In this document: positions 16,620 to 23,755 of the stretch, piece after piece
Layout of the letters: every line of letters starts with the position of its first letter
How positions within the stretch are numbered: position 1 is the stretch's first letter
Program-made: the position numbers and the translations under genes
Notes under the pieces: model-generated
Database searches by the model: none
Told to the model about the DNA's origin: nothing
What the model saw: only the letters and a program-made list of their open reading frames with translations
NCBI GenBank assembly: GCA_019237175.1
Contig: JAFAHP010000142.1
Coordinates: 1-23,756 of the forward strand
Direction of reading: 5' to 3'
DNA length: 23,756 bases
Origin: Alphaproteobacteria bacterium
Lineage (GTDB): Bacteria > Pseudomonadota > Alphaproteobacteria > ATCC43930 > CGMCC-115725

Positions 16620-16765
16620 GTTGGCGTGCAACTCCTCCGTGGCCCGCCGTAGCAGGTGGGCGCCATGTGCCGAAGCCACGACTTCAACAGGGACAGCACC
16701 CAAGAGGTAGATATCGGCCCCGGGGCAACATGCTGCCTGACGCACCGCGCAGCCCCACTCCGCAG
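16620..16765 (-). ncRNA. ssrS: 6S RNA (SsrS), ends approximate
   Basis: 6S RNA mimics an open promoter and sequesters sigma-70 RNA polymerase in stationary phase. On the minus strand, CCCCGGGGCCGATATCTACC (16725-16706) matches the E. coli 6S segment CCCCUGAGCCGAUAUUUCAUACC. Downstream, TGGGTGC can pair with GCGCCCA around an inner GAAG/CTTC hairpin, and CTACGGCGGGCCACGGAGG resembles the 3' side of the closing region. The location immediately downstream of zapA is the conserved one. The ends were set by analogy to E. coli length and are uncertain by tens of bases; the closing stem could not be drawn convincingly. Confidence 0.72.
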
Positions 16766-16835
16766 ACGCAGAAGCTAAGCATTGCTCACCTGGATTTCCA
16801 GCTTTTCATGCAACGCACAATATTCTGCCCGGGCG

Positions 16836-16857
16836 CCGGCGGGCTGAAAGCCGCCGG
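16836..16857 (-). terminator. GC-rich hairpin between zapA and 6S RNA
   Basis: The minus strand reads CCGGCGG-CTTTCAGC-CCGCCGG, seven perfect pairs plus further pairing with a bulge. It lies 90 nt after the zapA stop and before the 6S RNA. There is no following T-run, so termination is uncertain. It may separate zapA from the independently started RNA. Confidence 0.35.
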
Positions 16858-16947
16858 TGGACATGGCTTTGTGGATTGCGGCATGGTTGCGCCGGCGCCC
16901 CCCTTCCCGCCGCTGCGGTGGAGGACGCATTCGCTACGCGATGGCGG

Positions 16948-17286
16948 CTAGGGATGATCCAAGCGCGCCGCCAGCGCCTCGATGCGCTGCGCGACACCGT
17001 GAATTCCGCCGGCAGCGGCGGCGACAGCATCATCGGCCGCGGCTTCGGCGGCGCGGTGGCGGCTTTGCTCCAGCTGCAGTGCCTCGTTGGCGTCAGACAA
17101 TTCGTCGGCGATCACGAGGGCGGCGAGCAGTAACAGCCGCGCCTCGCCCACCTGGCCGATATTCTTGACAAACTCGCCGACGCGGGCGTCGACATATTGC
17201 GCCAGCCGGCGGATGCGCGGCTCCTGCCCGTCGTCACAGGCGATCTTGTACGGATGACCGTTGACGGTCACAGAAACCTGGCTCAT
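16948..17286 (-). CDS. zapA: Cell division protein ZapA
   Basis: ZapA is a cytoplasmic FtsZ-associated protein that cross-links protofilaments and stabilises the Z ring. The 112-residue product starts MSQVSVTVNGHPYKIACDDG. It continues with EPRIRRLAQYVDARVGEF and the ARLLLLAALVIADELSDANE region of the globular domain, and ends in an Ala-rich helical coiled coil. Length and motifs fit. The ATG overlaps the stop of the preceding small coiled-coil gene (ATGA) behind a purine-rich GGGGAAAGG. The 6S RNA downstream is the usual neighbour. Confidence 0.93.
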   Translation of the reverse strand: MSQVSVTVNGHPYKIACDDGQEPRIRRLAQYVDARVGEFVKNIGQVGEARLLLLAALVIADELSDANEALQLEQSRHRAAEAAADDAVAAAAGGIHGVAQRIEALAARLDHP

Positions 17287-17519
17287 TCCTTTCCCCTCTC
17301 CCCCAACGCCTGACCCGCCCCCGCGAGCCAGCGTTTATCCTCAGCCGCGATCTTGTCGACGGCCGCTCGTAGCCGCCTGCCCTTGGCTTTGGCCGCGGCC
17401 GCCGAACTAACTTTCTCCCTCCGGCCGGCTTGCCCGGCACAAGCGGCTTCGAGCCGCGCCACCGCCAGTTCAAGGCGGGCGAGCGCCTCGTCGAGCCGAC
17501 TCATTTGCCCAGCCGACAC
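17283..17519 (-). CDS. Small coiled-coil protein encoded before zapA
   Basis: This hypothetical protein of 78 residues (GTG at 17519) or 73 residues (ATG at 17504) is not assigned a function. MSRLDEALARLELAVARLEAA forms a leucine heptad coiled coil, followed by a Lys/Arg/Ala-rich stretch and a second short helix (LRAAVDKIAAEDKRWLAGAG). Small coiled-coil genes of this type, sometimes called DUF4164, sit just upstream of zapA in many alphaproteobacteria. It overlaps zapA by four bases, so a partner role in Z-ring assembly is a reasonable inference. The GTG has the better purine-rich upstream context (GAGAGG), so it was kept as the start. Confidence 0.75.
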   Translation of the reverse strand: MSAGQMSRLDEALARLELAVARLEAACAGQAGRREKVSSAAAAKAKGRRLRAAVDKIAAEDKRWLAGAGQALGERGKE

Positions 17520-17528
17520 TCCCCTCTC

Positions 17529-18479
17529 TCAATGCACCCGCTCGTATTTTTGGATGGTGCGCAGATTATCGGGTCTCGGTTCGTCCGGGAACAGCCCCGG
17601 CCACAACGTCCAACACACCTCGGCGACATAGAGATCGCTGTGGCTATCGACCGCCAGCCCGTGCGGCCCGATGAACGAGGTCGGCGCCCGCCCGGCAAAC
17701 GGGTCGCCGATGCGCGACAGCAATCTGCCCTGGTGGTCGACGATGCTGACCCGCGGGCCGAGATTGGCGTTGAGGCGATTGACCGAAAGTTCGCCGATGT
17801 AGCACACCGGATGGCGGACATAATCCATGTAGAGCCCACATGGCCGGTGCAGATTGTTCCACTGGGTCTGGTATTTGCCGTTGCCGTCGAATACCTGCAC
17901 GCGGTGGTTCTCGCGGTCGGCGACGTAGACCCAGCCATCGGCGTCGGTGCAGATGTTGTGGACGAGGTTGAACTGGCCGGGATCACTGCCGGGTTCGCCC
18001 CACGACATCAATAATTTGCCGTCCGGCGAATATTTGTGAACCTTGGCGTTGCCGTAACCGTCAGAGACGTAAATCTCGCCCTTCGGCGACAGCGCTGTAT
18101 GGGTGCAGCGGTTGAACGGTTCGCCGCTGAGATAGGGTGCGGGCTTGCCGGGCACACCCAATTCCAGCAATACTTTACCGTCTTCCAACCGGCATTTGCG
18201 GACGAAATGGCCGCCATCGTCGGTCAGATAGATCGAATCGTCGGGGCCCATATGGACGCCGTGCGCTCGCAGATACTGCCCCTCGCCCCACGAGCGCAAG
18301 AAGTTGCCATCGCGGTCGAACACGATGACCGGATGCTCGCCGCGAGTAAAGCAATAGACGTTGTCTTGTCTGTCGACCCCGACCGCTGCCACTTCCTTGA
18401 ACGACCACCCATTGGGTAGTTTCGCCCAGTTCTCGATGATCCGGTACTGAAAGTCGCCGTGACCGACAATGGTTGCCAT
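17529..18479 (-). CDS. NHL-repeat beta-propeller protein, peptidylglycine amidating-lyase-like
   Basis: This is a 316-residue six-bladed NHL propeller without signal peptide or TM segment. Repeats end in typical strands such as GVDRQDNVYCFTRG, GPDDSIYLTDDGG, SPKGEIYVSDGYGN, DADGWVYVADRENHRVQVFD and DSHSDLYVAEV. The SPDGKLLMSWGEPGSDPGQF segment and VADRENHR resemble the bacterial peptidyl-alpha-hydroxyglycine alpha-amidating lyase-like group, but peptide amidation is not established for such proteins. The second in-frame ATG (18479) was chosen because an AGAGGG lies 9 nt upstream; the first ATG (18488) is too close. It ends 9 nt before the coiled-coil/zapA pair and may be read through into it. 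Function is unknown; a lactonase-like or scaffold role is also possible. Confidence 0.8.
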   Translation of the reverse strand: MATIVGHGDFQYRIIENWAKLPNGWSFKEVAAVGVDRQDNVYCFTRGEHPVIVFDRDGNFLRSWGEGQYLRAHGVHMGPDDSIYLTDDGGHFVRKCRLEDGKVLLELGVPGKPAPYLSGEPFNRCTHTALSPKGEIYVSDGYGNAKVHKYSPDGKLLMSWGEPGSDPGQFNLVHNICTDADGWVYVADRENHRVQVFDGNGKYQTQWNNLHRPCGLYMDYVRHPVCYIGELSVNRLNANLGPRVSIVDHQGRLLSRIGDPFAGRAPTSFIGPHGLAVDSHSDLYVAEVCWTLWPGLFPDEPRPDNLRTIQKYERVH

Positions 18480-18488
18480 GTTCCGCAT

Positions 18489-18773
18489 CCCTCTCTTTGC
18501 GCAGCCGCAGCAGCCGCGAAAGGCGTGGTGCAGAGAGGTTAGCGAAGCGTCCCCGACGAAACAATCGGGACGATTGTGTGCGCCGCCTTCCGGGCGCTTT
18601 GATCGCTCTCTTGCAGGAGATCAGTTGTCCGACAACTTGCCAGACGGCGGCACGGACATGCGGTTACAGGTGCGAGGGGCCGACCACCCATGCGAACGCA
18701 CTGTCGTCGCGCTGGGCTGCGGCGGCCTTTGTCGCGGTCGCTCGTCCCAAGAGCCCGCGTCCGCGCCGACTTC
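18489..18773. other. Intergenic gap between Na/Pi transporter and NHL gene
   Basis: This is 285 nt without a supportable gene. Open frames here have no ribosome-binding site and no recognisable product. An imperfect hairpin (CGTCCCCGA, loop CGAAACAA, TCGGGACG) lies near 18549-18574. It might end the upstream message or sit in the leader of the NHL gene, but it has no T-run. Confidence 0.4.
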
Positions 18774-20609
18774 TCAAGTGCGCAGTTTCTGATCCAGTTC
18801 ACCCGGTCTTTCACTTGGCGCAACAGGGGCTGGCAGATCCGGCGGGATGGTCGACCGCGCACTCGGCTCGCCGACGTGTGACCGAAACCAACTCTCCGAA
18901 GTGATGATCGATCGAGATCCCGTACCGCGATCGTCCGGTTCGGCGGCGCGTTCGAGAACCGGATAGGCGAGCGCGGCGATATGGGAATGCACCCGCCTCA
19001 GATCGCGCACGATCCGCAAGAAATCGCCGTTCTCGGCCGCGCCGGCGCGGGCGTTTCCCGGCTCGGAGGCGACCGCTGAGCGGCCTGCGGGCGCGGTCGG
19101 CACACTCAACCCGGTCGCCTGTAATTCCAGCCGACGCAGCAGACGTTTGCGAATCATCAATAGACGCGCATCTTGCAGCGCGGCGTCGCCGCGCAGGAAC
19201 ACCGCCAACCCGAGCCTGAGGCTTTGGACGAGTTCGGCATGCATGGCGGCAATCGCGTTCATTTCTCGCGCCTCAAAACCCCCGGCGCTGCGGGCTCGCC
19301 GAGAGGCAAACTCGAGCAGATTGTTGGCCACGATGTCGGCGGCATGCTCGAGATTGATCACCGCCGAAAGGATCTCCTGACCGCGCGCACCCTCGTCCTC
19401 ATCGTCAAGCGGCTGTTCATTACCGATGTCAGCGAGATAGCGGCGGATCGCGGCGCCGAGCCGATCCATGATCCGCTCGGTGCGCGAAATCCCGGCAGCG
19501 CGGCGGCGGTCGCCCGAACGGAAGACCTCGATTGCTCCGCGCAGCATGGTCTCGAACATGTCGGCGATGCGAAGGGTTTCGCGGGTGGCATTCGCCAGTG
19601 CGACACTGGCGCTATCAAGCGCTGCCTCTTCGAGATGGAGGGGTTTGGCGGGATCGGCGGGGCGCGCCGGATCGGGATAGAGGCGGACGAGCAACCCCGC
19701 GAGACGATCTGTCAACGGCAAAAACAGTATCGCCAGCACCAGATTGAAGGCGGTGTGAAAGTTGACGACAAGCCGGGCAGGCATCGGTGTCACGTGGTCG
19801 AGCAGCCCGGCAATTGCGGGCAGAAAGGGCAGGGCGACGGCGCAGCCAAGCGCGCGCACCAAGAAATTACCGAGCGGCAGGCGCCGCGCCTGCGCCGAGC
19901 CGGCCTCGACTAGCGGCGGCAACGTCCCACCGAGATTGGCGCCGAGCACCAGCGCCAATGAGGGCTCCGGAGCAAGGACGCCCGAGGCCGCAAGCGACGA
20001 AATCAGCAGCACAACCGCCACGCTGGAGTGACACGCCCAGGTCAAAATCCCGGCAATCAACAGCGCCAGTATTGGCTCGCCAATTACCAACCGGAGCACG
20101 TTGCGCAGCACCGGCGCAGTTTCCACCGGAGCAAGGGTGTGGACGAGCGAACCGAGCGCAAGAAGCATTAACCCAAGCCCGATGCCGACCCGGCCCAAAT
20201 TCTTGACTTGGCCATTGTCGCACGACCGAAAGGCGACCAGGCCGATCAGCACGAGCACCGGCGCCACTGCAGCGATGTCGAACGCCAGGACCTGAGTAAT
20301 CAACGTGCTGCCGAGATTGGCGCCCAACATGACGGCGAGAGCCGGCCCCAGGTCGATTGCGCCCTTTGCGGCAAACGAGGTTGCCATCAGCCCGGTTGCG
20401 GTGCTGCTCTGCAAAACAGCGGTCACCGCGAGCCCGGCAATCGAGGCGTAAAACCGCGCGCGCCGCCCCGGACGCGATAGGCTGCGCCCAAGCCAAGGGC
20501 GCAGTTCCGCACCAAAGCCCCGCTCCACGCCGGTCGTAACCATGTGGGTGCCCCACAGCAGCAACCCGACATAACCACCCAGCTGCAGCAGAATCAGGGT
20601 GCCGGACAT
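18774..20609 (-). CDS. Na/Pi-cotransporter family protein with C-terminal PhoU-like domain
   Basis: This inner-membrane protein of 611 residues is related to NptA/YjbB, which move phosphate with sodium; E. coli YjbB exports phosphate. It contains two inverted Na/Pi-cotransporter repeats. The first carries TAVLQSSTATG (66-73) and MLGANLGSTL; the second carries WACHSSVAVVLL (193-200) and LGANLGGTLPP. In the second repeat the usual Gln-Ser-Ser is His-Ser-Ser. About eight to nine hydrophobic segments end near residue 310. A helical PhoU-like domain follows (about 330-490), with ILSAVINLEHAADIVANNLLE. A disordered Pro/Ser-rich tail closes it. AAGGG lies 7 nt upstream of the ATG. The second-motif change may affect substrate binding, so phosphate is probable but not certain. 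Confidence 0.88.
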   Translation of the reverse strand: MSGTLILLQLGGYVGLLLWGTHMVTTGVERGFGAELRPWLGRSLSRPGRRARFYASIAGLAVTAVLQSSTATGLMATSFAAKGAIDLGPALAVMLGANLGSTLITQVLAFDIAAVAPVLVLIGLVAFRSCDNGQVKNLGRVGIGLGLMLLALGSLVHTLAPVETAPVLRNVLRLVIGEPILALLIAGILTWACHSSVAVVLLISSLAASGVLAPEPSLALVLGANLGGTLPPLVEAGSAQARRLPLGNFLVRALGCAVALPFLPAIAGLLDHVTPMPARLVVNFHTAFNLVLAILFLPLTDRLAGLLVRLYPDPARPADPAKPLHLEEAALDSASVALANATRETLRIADMFETMLRGAIEVFRSGDRRRAAGISRTERIMDRLGAAIRRYLADIGNEQPLDDEDEGARGQEILSAVINLEHAADIVANNLLEFASRRARSAGGFEAREMNAIAAMHAELVQSLRLGLAVFLRGDAALQDARLLMIRKRLLRRLELQATGLSVPTAPAGRSAVASEPGNARAGAAENGDFLRIVRDLRRVHSHIAALAYPVLERAAEPDDRGTGSRSIITSESWFRSHVGEPSARSTIPPDLPAPVAPSERPGELDQKLRT

Positions 20610-20823
20610 ATCTTGCCCTTTCGGGTGCGCTGGCCGGGCCGGCCGTCAGGCTCCGCCCATTGCCGTCGTACCAGCGGCTACCAGGACAACCCCTGCGTCA
20701 GAACCAGGCGACCGCGCAACGCGACGATCCGATCCAGGTCAGTGGAGGGACCCACGGCGGCGCGATCCACGCGGGGCGGCTTGCGTCTGGTTACCCGGTC
20801 CTTGCGTCTCCTGCGAGGCCCGA
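20610..20823. other. Gap between small TM gene and Na/Pi transporter
   Basis: This is 214 nt with no supportable gene, hairpin with T-run or convincing promoter hexamers. It presumably holds the promoter of the Na/Pi transporter, which starts at 20609. Confidence 0.4.
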
Positions 20824-21105
20824 TTATTTGCCGACCGCGAATTGAGCGAAGCCGATAGCGACAATGGCCAACATCACGAGGATATAGACGCGCAGACCCC
20901 AGAACACGGCTTGTTGCCATGGACGGAGGACGACGCGGGCGACCTCGGGCGGCGGCAACCGCCAGCCTTCGACCTCGGCAATCGCGTTCAGCTCGGATCT
21001 ATCGTCCGGTGTCCGAGCATGCCGGCGCGGGACCGGCGAGAGCGCGAACCAGGCGAACGCTTCGTTTACACGTCGGCTCGCTAAAACATCATTGTTGAGG
21101 TTCAC
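20824..21105 (-). CDS. Small one-TM hypothetical protein after the NRAMP-like gene
   Basis: This unrecognised protein of 93 residues uses a GTG start at 21105, chosen because GAGG lies 5 nt upstream and the start falls 11 nt after the transporter stop. A longer frame to 21165 would overlap the transporter. The N-terminal half is soluble (VNLNNDVLASRRVNEAFAWF, then a basic loop and EVEGWRLPPPEVARV). One TM helix is at about 68-90 (AVFWGLRVYILVMLAIVAI), leaving a three-residue tail, so the N-terminus is probably cytoplasmic. It lies in a tight cluster with the NRAMP-like transporter and the HisE-like enzyme, which suggests a transporter-associated subunit. No known motif was seen. Confidence 0.65.
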   Translation of the reverse strand: MNLNNDVLASRRVNEAFAWFALSPVPRRHARTPDDRSELNAIAEVEGWRLPPPEVARVVLRPWQQAVFWGLRVYILVMLAIVAIGFAQFAVGK

Positions 21106-21116
21106 GACCACCTCGT

Positions 21117-22523
21117 TCAAGGCCAATTGGTGAAAACAGTCGAAATGCCATAGAGACAATTGCACGTGATCAGCAGGACCATGACCCCGATTGACAAGGC
21201 GTTGCGTAACGGCGAATTCACGTGCTCGCCAAGCAACTCGCGATCGTTCAACAGCATCAGCAGGAATAGCATCGCCGCCGGCATAAACACCGTCGCAATG
21301 ACCTGAACGCTCAGGTTTAGAAACCCGATCGGGACATGCGGCAGCATCAGCGTGCCGGCCGCGATGGCGGTGCCGATCACCGCCGGGGCGTAGAAATACG
21401 ACGACCGACGCGGCGACACATTAACCGAGCGCGGGACATCGAGTGCTTCGCCGATCGCCCAGGCGGTGCTGGCGGTGATCACGATCGCCGCGATCAATCC
21501 GGCTTCCAGCAAGCCCAGCGCGAAAACGACCATCGCCGCTGGGCCGAGCTTGGTGCCGATTGCGCGGACCACGGTATCATCGTCGAGCGCTGATGCGTTC
21601 GGGAGGGAGTGGAGATATTGCGCCGATAGGGCGATGATTGCGATGGCGACGAGTACCATCCCAACCACCCCCAGCATCAGATCGCGGCGGCTGGCCCTGA
21701 TGTCCTTCGCCAGCAGACCTTTGTCGACAACGCAGGATTGCTGGAAGAATAGCTGCCACGGCGCGATCGTCGTGCCGATGTTCGCCGACACCAGCATCAA
21801 GAACGAGGCCGAAAACAACCCGCCCGGGACTACCCAACCCGAGGCGCCGGTAAAGGTTCGGCCGATTGCTCCCCAATCCGGATGCGAAAGCAGCGCCAGC
21901 GGGACGAATATGATGTTGAACGCCGCAATGAACAACGCGACTCTTTCCCAGGTAAAGTATTTTAGAAAAACCAGGACCCCGGTGACGAGCGCAAAGGCGA
22001 GCGGGATTGTTATCAGATATGGCAAATGGAAAATAGCGCTGGCGACACGAACGCCGATAAACTCAGTCATCAACGTCAAAATATTTGCCACCACCAGATC
22101 GATTAGTGAGAACGCCCCCCAGAACTTTCCGTAGCGCTTCCAGATCATCTCGGCATGGCCGCGGCGGGTCACCGCACCAAGGCGGATTGTCATCTCCTGG
22201 ACCAGATAAGCGATGAAGCCGAGCGGGATCATCAACGGGATAAACAGGCTGAACCCGTATGTGGCGCCCGTCTGGGCGTAGGTGATGACACCGCCGGCAT
22301 CATTGTCGCCCAGCATGACCAGGACACCGGGGCCGATCAGGGCAAGGCCCAGCGCGAGGCGATTACCCAGGCTGCGTCTGCTCGCGCGCAGACGTTGAAT
22401 ACGCAACCGATCCTGTATCCGCTGTTCCAGACCCTCGGCATAGTCGCCGAGGGCTGCAGACTGGGGCGAAAACAACCGGTTTTCGGCGGGCGGCAATGTC
22501 GGGAATTCGCTGAGGGAGGTCAT
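21117..22523 (-). CDS. NRAMP-superfamily transporter with altered metal-site motifs
   Basis: This inner-membrane protein of 468 residues has about 11 hydrophobic helices and a charged, roughly 55-residue N-terminal cytoplasmic stretch. TM1 reads GPGVLVMLGDNDAGGVITYA (64-83), aligning with the canonical GPG...DPGN motif but with DAGG. TM6 reads ANIGTTIAPWQLFF (247-260), in place of the canonical MPHN. The Met and His expected to coordinate or shield Mn/Fe are therefore Ala and Trp. Such changes are known in NRAMP-related transporters with other specificity, for example Mg2+ in the NRMT group, so the substrate is open. The ATG at 22523 overlaps the stop of the HisE-like gene (ATGA); the longer frame upstream is rejected. 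Calling it MntH would be unsafe. Confidence 0.85.
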   Translation of the reverse strand: MTSLSEFPTLPPAENRLFSPQSAALGDYAEGLEQRIQDRLRIQRLRASRRSLGNRLALGLALIGPGVLVMLGDNDAGGVITYAQTGATYGFSLFIPLMIPLGFIAYLVQEMTIRLGAVTRRGHAEMIWKRYGKFWGAFSLIDLVVANILTLMTEFIGVRVASAIFHLPYLITIPLAFALVTGVLVFLKYFTWERVALFIAAFNIIFVPLALLSHPDWGAIGRTFTGASGWVVPGGLFSASFLMLVSANIGTTIAPWQLFFQQSCVVDKGLLAKDIRASRRDLMLGVVGMVLVAIAIIALSAQYLHSLPNASALDDDTVVRAIGTKLGPAAMVVFALGLLEAGLIAAIVITASTAWAIGEALDVPRSVNVSPRRSSYFYAPAVIGTAIAAGTLMLPHVPIGFLNLSVQVIATVFMPAAMLFLLMLLNDRELLGEHVNSPLRNALSIGVMVLLITCNCLYGISTVFTNWP

Positions 22524-22951
22524 CGCGCCACCCCCTCGTCGGAGCCGGGTATAAATGCAGCCGAAACGCCCGGTTTGGGCAATTTCTCGGCGATCCCGAG
22601 CGCGTCGGCGCGATGCCGCATTTCGGCCCACACCTCGTTGGGCGCGATGCCGCATTCGCGCCACAGCACGACCAATTGGTAGACCAGATCGGCGCTCTCG
22701 CGGATCACCGCGCGCGTGCGGTGGCGCGCGGCTCCGAGAGCCACCTCACCGGCCTCCTCCATAAGCTTTTGCGCCATCTTGCGGCGGCCAGCGGCGAGCA
22801 GGCGCGCGGTGCGCGGGTTCCGGCACTCGTCTACACGGTCGAGTGCCATATAAAGCCGCTCGATTTCGCCCGCTCCGCCGCGAGCTTCGATATTCAAGTC
22901 GGCAACGTTCGGCGCCGGGACCGACGCATTGTGCCTTACCAGGGCAGCCAT
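22520..22951 (-). CDS. HisE/MazG-like phosphoribosyl-ATP pyrophosphohydrolase family protein
   Basis: This 143-residue all-alpha nucleotide pyrophosphohydrolase is of the PRA-PH/MazG type. KLMEEAGEVALGA (62-74) and VIRESADLVYQLVVLW (82-97) supply the glutamates and aspartate that bind Mg2+ (EEAGE and ESAD), as in HisE. Canonical HisE would hydrolyse phosphoribosyl-ATP in histidine synthesis. The N-terminal part (residues 1-30) is longer than in HisE, no other his gene is near, and it is co-translated with an NRAMP-like transporter. It may therefore be a paralogue acting on another nucleotide, or the sole HisE if the genome lacks one elsewhere. A strong GGAGGG lies 7 nt before the ATG. Confidence 0.8.
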   Translation of the reverse strand: MAALVRHNASVPAPNVADLNIEARGGAGEIERLYMALDRVDECRNPRTARLLAAGRRKMAQKLMEEAGEVALGAARHRTRAVIRESADLVYQLVVLWRECGIAPNEVWAEMRHRADALGIAEKLPKPGVSAAFIPGSDEGVAR

Positions 22952-23214
22952 GTCTCTTCCCTCCAGTCCCAGGGGTGGTTACGAACCGACCCGGGCGGAG
23001 GCGAGGCTTGCCCTAGCGGCTGATTACGGCGAGCGCGTACCTGCCGCGGGACCCCGTCTTCTCACCCGGGGCGGGTGATCCGAAGAGCCGATCGCGCAAA
23101 GGCGACTTGGAGGCTCCGCGGAAGAGCTGCTAGATCGAGGTCCCATCATTCGCTTGTGGTTGAACAAATTCGGTTTTGGACGATCCGTCCGAACCAGAGC
23201 CGCAGGTAAGCGCG

Positions 23215-23231
23215 TTGACTAAAGCTGTCAA
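23215..23231. promoter_or_regulatory. Inverted repeat TTGAC-N7-GTCAA, operator-like
   Basis: This is a perfect 5-bp-arm repeat spaced by seven bases in an AT-richer stretch. The minus-strand reading contains TTGACA (23231-23226), which would serve as a -35 box followed after 17 nt by a poor -10 (TACCTG). A regulator overlapping a promoter for the HisE-like/NRAMP-like cluster is possible but unproven; such a short repeat can arise by chance. Confidence 0.25.
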
Positions 23232-23312
23232 TGACAAATTTTTTGCGGCCGCCGCAGGGTGGACCGCGCCGACAGCTCGATCCGCCAAGAAAGTCGGGTT
23301 TCGCCCACCGCA

Positions 23313-23341
23313 GGTTGCGGGCATCGATTATGCCCGCAACC
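23313..23341. repeat. Perfect 12-bp-arm hairpin
   Basis: GGTTGCGGGCAT (23313-23324), loop CGATT and ATGCCCGCAACC (23330-23341) form an exact inverted repeat. On the minus strand it follows the methyltransferase gene by about 150 nt. Neither side has a T-run, so simple intrinsic termination is doubtful. It could be a dispersed repeat unit or an RNA-stability element. Confidence 0.8.
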
Positions 23342-23491
23342 GGCTTGGCGTTCCGCACAATATCGCGTGCCACGTCAGCCCAGATCGGGCTGTCGCATTT
23401 CTTCGAGCCGGCGGCAGCAATCGCGATCACCGGTTGTCAGTCGGATGAAGCTTCACGATCATGGTCGGCGTGCTCGGCGAGTTCCCGCTGT

Positions 23492-23755
23492 TCAGTGGTG
23501 CGGATCGTGCCGCGAACCGATGGTGGTATGAGCAGCGCGCGTGCTCGCAGGCTCGAAGGAGTCCGCGGTGGCCCACCGCGGTTCCGCTGGCACACGCGCC
23601 GTGAAAGCGACCATGTGCCGGCCTTCGTTGGCGAGCGTCGTATCGCGGATTTCCATGAGGCCGGCAGCTTGCAGCATTTGGCGCACCTCGCCCGGCGTAA
23701 AGCGATATTGGTAACGCGGGCTGAAATTGTCGAACAGCGACAGGGCGCACTCGCC
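23492..23755 (-). CDS. Class I SAM-dependent methyltransferase, C-terminal end only
   Basis: This is the 3' end of a gene whose start lies beyond the right edge. The frame is open to the last bases and reads GECALSLFDNFSPRYQYRF, then TPGEVRQMLQAAGLMEIRDT and TLANEGRHMVAFTARVPAE. The LFDxFSPRYxYxxTPxEV...AGL pattern is typical of the last strands of class I SAM-dependent methyltransferases, where a C-terminal helix follows the FSPRY segment. The SAM-binding motifs would be upstream and cannot be seen, so the substrate is unknown. An ATG at 23686 is internal. The final 20 residues (after about residue 65) are low-complexity and may be lineage-specific. Confidence 0.7.
   Translation of the reverse strand, partial: GECALSLFDNFSPRYQYRFTPGEVRQMLQAAGLMEIRDTTLANEGRHMVAFTARVPAEPRWATADSFEPASTRAAHTTIGSRHDPHH

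Larger units (their letters stand above)
22952..23491. other. Gene-free stretch upstream of the HisE-like/NRAMP-like cluster
   Basis: About 540 nt holds no gene I can support; open frames on both strands have no ribosome-binding site and no recognisable product. It contains a small hairpin TCACCC-GGGGC-GGGTGA near 23070-23086, an inverted repeat at 23215-23231 and a 12-bp-arm hairpin at 23313-23341. Around 23150-23250 it is richer in A+T. It is probably the regulatory region of the cluster. Confidence 0.5.

Noticed and set aside
16559..16699. N-terminal extension of the YmdB-type protein by 47 residues
   Set aside because: The extension overlaps the 6S RNA and resembles no phosphoesterase. 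Family members start at the NILFCGD motif.
23146..23448. Overlapping open frames on both strands around the 12-bp hairpin
   Set aside because: Neither has a ribosome-binding site or a recognisable sequence. The partial similarity between the strands is explained by the hairpin itself.
23427..23750. Minus-strand frame of 107 codons at the right edge
   Set aside because: It is out of frame with the methyltransferase C-terminal sequence, which makes clear protein sense in the adjacent frame.
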